From: Brachyhypopomus gauderio
Lineage: Eukaryota; Chordata; Actinopteri; Gymnotiformes; Hypopomidae
Reading direction: 5' to 3'
Assembly: GCF_052324685.1 (NCBI RefSeq)
Contig: NW_027507065.1
Location: forward strand, 1 to 64,000
DNA length: 64,000 nucleotides
The position numbers and the translations under genes were made by a program. Under the pieces are notes generated by a model, which saw only the letters and a program-made list of their open reading frames with translations, did no database searches and was not told the DNA's origin. Positions within the stretch are counted from its first letter, which is position 1, and each line of letters opens with the position of its first letter. Positions 61,664 to 64,000 of this stretch are shown here, piece after piece.

Positions 61664-64000
61664 GGGGTATTCCACGAAGCGAGCTAACTCAGTAAGCCGG
61701 GCTTTTAAAGACAAGCCTGGCTCATTTTGCTCAAATTCGGTTCCACAAAAGAGGCTAGACTTGAGCCTCGCTCAGTTACTACAGCAACATATACGTTTGA
61801 ACTAACCTGCTCCGTACCAGGCTAGAGTTGAGGCTTAGCTTAGCCGGACCGCTTCTATTGGCTGAGCAGCGTGATGTCAGTCTCGCCATCCGGGAAACTG
61901 AATTGAGGAACAAGGTTCCGCTGCAGTTCTATCCATTAAATGGCTGTGGATGTAGCATATATTATAACATCTTTATACATTTAATTGAGTACTGTAATTA
62001 TTAGTTTGGAATGATTGCAGGTTATTATTATCAAAATTTAATAATTATATTTCAAAATGCAATTTATATTTCGATCTTAAGAGTACATATTCAATGTTAT
62101 TCAGTGAGGTTTCTGCACATTTTAATGTATTGGTTTAATCTTCACAAATTCAGGTCAGTGTAAAATGGAATACAGTGTCTAATCGCAGTTATGGTGCAGA
62201 AACATACATTAGCATAAACTCTATATCACAAAAAATACAATTCTTTGTACCTGAGTATTAATAATTATTAATACTGAGTAATTTAGGTGAAGATACTTTT
62301 AGGTATATATTTATCCCCATACTTCCTCTTTTGTGTTCAAATTACAAGCAAATCATATCACTTTGCAATTTACATATGTTCAGTATAAATAATGTAAATG
62401 TGTGGTTAACTTAATGGTGCAAAAAGGAAATGGATACAGACAACTACCTTACCAAGATTTTCATACAGGTGATACAAATAATCCAAAATGTAAGCTATAA
62501 AGAGAGCAGCTAACAGTGAAGGCTGAAGGCTGATTGACCACGGCATGTCCATTTGTAGAGAATCCAGTAGATGAGGGAGCGTGTGTAGTGCACAGAGCAT
62601 TCATGCTACCAGCTCCAAGGTCAATCCAGGACAGGACAGATCCACTGGGCTTTCCGGATGACTACTTATTTGAGCACTACAGGTCAGGGGCGCAGATGGC
62701 ACTGGGGACGGGGGGGACATGTCCCCTCCAGATTTATATTGACCCCATCCGAAATCTAGCATCTACAAGCATAAACGCATATATTGTACAGCTTGGTCCC
62801 CCTCACTTCAGAATTTCCATCTGCGCCGATGCTACAGGTTCAGAAGACACAGTATTATATATCTTTGTAAATTACCGGGGCCATATATTGAGAAGACCAC
62901 TAGACGTAGTAAATCTCTTACCAAACCCCAAACAGTCTGTATCGCTTTGTGCTTCTTTGCCAGTCGTGCATTTCTGTACAGCTTTGGGGATGCATAACAT
63001 CTTAGTAAGGCAACGTTCTGCAGCGAAATTCGAAAGGTTTACCTTGCGCTTAAGCGCTTCCTTAATATATTCATCAAATTCCCTGGTCACAGAGGCATCC
63101 TTCCCATCCTTTTCAGAACAGCTGGCATGTATTCATGAGAAGTAGTGTTGGTTTGATCAGTAACTTGGAGTTAAATTTATATGACTTTAACAGACGCTCT
63201 TATCCAGAGCACTTACCAAAGTGCTTTGTATTCATCTTAATCAACTATTTCATGCTAAAATTCCTTCAATTCAAAACGCATTGAATTGTCTAGGATTTCC
63301 AAATGTCATTGGTGCTATAGACTGTACTCACATCTGGATAAAGGCTCCATCTGTACCCATGGAGGCAGACTATGTGAACCAAAAAATTATTTCACAGCAT
63401 CAATGTACAGGTACATGCAAGTTTTGCCTACCCAACAGAAATTGTAAAGCATGTCAGTTCATGGGTTTGAATAACTTTCACCCTTTGTCACTTTTGCCAT
63501 TGTTCTAGATGGTTTGCACCAGCCAATTTCTATTCTCCAACATTGAGGTAAAATGGCCCGGCTCGCTGCACGATTCCAGGATATTTCGTGCCTCCTCACT
63601 GGCACAGAGGTTTGCTAAGGTAAGAATACTCCAACCACACAAAATAGTGCAGATTTGGCCTCAGTGTTTAACTCTACTCCTTATAATCGTAGGTGCTTTT
63701 CCTGGCTTACTGCTTGGGGATAGGGGTTACCCCTGCCAACCTTTTCTCCTTACCCCATATGCAGACCCTACAACAGATGCAGAGAGGAGGTTCAATCATG
63801 CACATTCAAAGACAAGGGCATGCATTGAGATGGCATTTGGACAGTTAAACAGCAGATTTAACTGCTTGCGCCATCTCAGAGTCACTCCTGAGAGAGCCTG
63901 TGACATTAAAGCAGCCTGTGCAGTTTTGCACAATGTGGCAATACTGCAAAAAGAAGAAATGCCAAGAGTGCAGTTGGAGCAATGGGAAGACGACATTTTA
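61664..64000 (+). mobile_element. PIF/Harbinger transposon, second copy, cut by window end
   Basis: Starts GGGGTATTCCACGAAGCGAGC after AGG at the same ISL2EU site as 44026 and runs collinear with 44026-46200 apart from a 165-bp segment (62993-63160) missing there. The Myb-like gene would lie beyond the window. Confidence 0.92.
62534..64000 (+). pseudogene. Harbinger transposase, second copy (partial)
   Basis: Same layout as 44896-46259, including the hAT MITE (62685-62831, TSD CTACAGGT). This copy keeps the stretch after GDA that reads HLSKATFCSEIRKVYLALKR, so it shows what copy 1 lost, but it has a TAA at the GDA/HLSK boundary. The catalytic half restarts LNCLGFPNVIGAIDCTHIWI at about 63278 and reaches the Glu region (MAFGQLNSRFNCLRHL, 63828-63880). 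Confidence 0.87.

Noticed and set aside
62872-63090. Minus-strand 72-codon frame starting MTREFDEYIKEALKRK
   Set aside because: It is the complement of Harbinger transposase coding (YLCKLPGPYIEKT...HLSKATF), which is the better supported reading.

Overview
The window reads as repeat-rich DNA from a teleost fish. Almost every stretch carries transposon families typical of fish: ISL2EU/YqaJ, PIF/Harbinger, hAT, Gmr1-like Gypsy and L2/CR1-type LINEs, plus many miniature inverted-repeat elements. The host gene I recognise has short GT-AG introns. The species cannot be named from sequence alone. All coordinates were read by eye and no search was run.

Layout. (1) 1-14992 is a tandem satellite with a 205-bp monomer (about 73 copies) and visible higher-order structure. 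(2) 14993-19849 and 23056-27912 are two nearly identical direct copies, exactly 8063 bp apart. Each holds a broken YqaJ-nuclease/SWIM-finger gene interrupted by a hAT element and an L2-type LINE. Between them, at 22.1-23.4 kb, lies the convergent pair of a transposase remnant and a YqaJ gene, which is the expected two-gene layout of an ISL2EU (IS4EU) transposon. (3) Three further ISL2EU copies follow: A (27.9-39.3 kb, accessory gene on +), B (42.2-50.1 kb, inverted relative to A) and C (61.2 kb to beyond, same orientation as B). Copy A is split by a Gmr1-like Gypsy element (SCAN-like capsid, protease next to integrase) that itself carries another LTR element. Copy B carries a LINE, a 3089-bp Harbinger element and a solo LTR. 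Copy C carries the same Harbinger insertion. (4) 39.4-41.3 kb is a rearranged Gypsy remnant forming a large palindrome. (5) 50252-54535 is the only gene in the window that looks intact. It has eleven exons and encodes a 560-residue kinase with a novel-PKC (delta-like) catalytic domain. Instead of the C1/C2 regulatory domains it has a cysteine-rich start and 24-residue tandem repeats. (6) 54.6-60.4 kb is nested SINE, MITE, LTR and LINE material, including a 21-bp minisatellite grown inside LINE coding sequence.

How the parts relate. Shared and private events in copies A, B and C (internal deletion, frameshift, Harbinger insertion, solo LTR) give a relative history that no single tree explains, so recombination or gene conversion between them is likely. 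The kinase promoter lies head to head with the accessory gene of ISL2EU copy B, about 140 bp away. The most unusual item is the kinase: its repeat exon appears to have arisen by duplication of a 96-nt phase 1-1 exon followed by 72-nt in-frame expansion.
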